From the NCBI GenBank assembly GCA_947459205.1, contig CANHCR010000002.1, positions 50,321-114,320 on the forward strand: 64,000 nucleotides of DNA. Direction: 5' to 3'. Origin of the DNA: Caryophanales bacterium (GTDB taxonomy: Bacteria; Bacillota; Bacilli; Paenibacillales; CANHCR01). Under the pieces are notes generated by a model. It had not been told where the DNA came from. It saw nothing but the letters and a program-made list of their open reading frames with translations, and made no database searches. Shown piece after piece: positions 63,308 through 64,000 of this stretch. The first letter of the stretch is position 1. Each line of letters begins with the position of its first letter. The translations under genes were made by a program, and so were the position numbers.

Positions 63308-64000
63308 TTAAGACAGTTGACCGACAGTTTCGTCAACAATGCCCAATTCCTCTTTGATCCAGTCGTAGCCTTCCGCCTCAAGACGTTCAGCCAATTCCGG
63401 TCCGCCAGACTTGACGATGCGACCTTGCATCATCACATGTACGAAATCTGGTTTGATATAATTCAGCAAACGCTGGTAGTGCGTAATAATCAAAAATCCG
63501 CGCTCTTCGTTGCGCAAGCTGTTTACGCCAGCTGCCACGATTTTCAACGCATCGATATCGAGACCGGAGTCGATTTCGTCCAAAATGACGAGTTTCGGCT
63601 CAAGCAACAACATTTGTAAAATCTCGTTGCGCTTCTTCTCACCGCCAGAGAAGCCCTCGTTCAAATAACGTTGCGCAAACGCTGGGTCGATGTCGAGTTC
63701 TTTCATCTTCGCTTCCATTTGGCGGATGAATTTGATCAATGAAATTTCATTGCCTTCACCGCGGCGTGCATTGATTGCACTGCGCAAAAAGTCTGCGTTC
63801 GTTACGCCAGCGATTTCGCTCGGATATTGCATTGCGAGGAACATGCCAGCCAACGCGCGCTCGTCAACACCCATCTCGAGCACATCTTCGCCGTTCAAAG
63901 AAACTTGCCCTTCCGTTACTTCGTATTTCGGGTGACCCATCAAAGCGGATGCAAGCGTACTTTTCCCCGTTCCGTTTGGTCCCATGATGGCATGCACTTC
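63308..64000 (-). CDS. sufC: Fe-S assembly ATPase SufC, partial
   Basis: The C-terminal 230 residues; the start lies beyond the right edge. Walker [12 protein letters not shown], the family-typical signature [14 protein letters not shown] and Walker [17 protein letters not shown] are present, then the H-loop in [11 protein letters not shown]. The window begins reading at [10 protein letters not shown]. It is first of the suf operon as far as visible. Confidence 0.97.
   Translation of the reverse strand, partial: EVHAIMGPNGTGKSTLASALMGHPKYEVTEGQVSLNGEDVLEMGVDERALAGMFLAMQYPSEIAGVTNADFLRSAINARRGEGNEISLIKFIRQMEAKMKELDIDPAFAQRYLNEGFSGGEKKRNEILQMLLLEPKLVILDEIDSGLDIDALKIVAAGVNSLRNEERGFLIITHYQRLLNYIKPDFVHVMMQGRIVKSGGPELAERLEAEGYDWIKEELGIVDETVGQLS

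Overview
The window comes from an endospore-forming member of the Bacillales, at roughly balanced GC by eye. Evidence for sporulation is an alpha/beta-type small acid-soluble spore protein, a cotJABC cluster, a block of YheC/YheD-type spore-coat-associated ATP-grasp proteins and a YtvI-like sporulation membrane protein. The housekeeping order also matches Bacillales: nrdR..coaE-mutM-polA, mdh-icd-citZ, pyk-accA-accD..dnaE and sufC-D-S-U-B. I cannot place it to genus.

Region 1 (1-9.2 kb) is an AT-richer accessory island. From the left edge it holds a partial SIR2-like gene with a small partner, a decaying gene pair of unknown family, an ArsR/AHSA1 pair, a Fic protein, a nucleotidyltransferase plus small partner resembling a toxin-antitoxin module, an orphan that may be CdiI-like, and two AAA/DUF4143 ATPases. 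Two dispersed repeat families sit between these genes. One is bounded by 13-bp inverted repeats in its best copy; the other derives from tRNA 5' halves. The right border is an intact tRNA-Ala(GGC) followed by three degenerate tRNA-like units at 80-83 bp spacing.

Region 2 (9.2-28.6 kb) is core genome, almost all on the minus strand: nrdR, an oppositely oriented SASP gene, a lytic transglycosylase, coaE, mutM, polA, a Gld-type ABC system with a DUF4340 protein, a BASS-family transporter coupled to a class I fumarase, L-lactate dehydrogenase, an HrpB helicase, and the TCA genes mdh-icd-citZ with a good SigA promoter and palindrome. Region 3 (28.7-44.4 kb) has the polyphosphate genes ppx (+) and ppk (-) around an XRE regulator, a GGDEF/EAL protein with a degenerate GGDEF motif, a thioesterase, pyk, accA, accD (no pfkA between accA and pyk), a small conserved ORF, dnaE, a YtpI-like protein and a DUF445 (YheB-like) protein.

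Region 4 (44.5-52 kb) is the most unusual. Five consecutive, divergent YheC/YheD-type ATP-grasp genes with a GNAT acetyltransferase embedded among them run on the plus strand. They face cotJABC, where a cotJA gene too short for routine ORF calling lies under a SigE-like promoter. Region 5 (52-64 kb) has a ThiF/MoeB-type enzyme, a small Gln/Asn-rich protein, a 5'-nucleotidase-like phosphoesterase, uppP, a radical SAM YfkAB-like protein, a divergent ThyX-like protein, ytvI, and the SUF Fe-S operon running off the right edge inside sufC.
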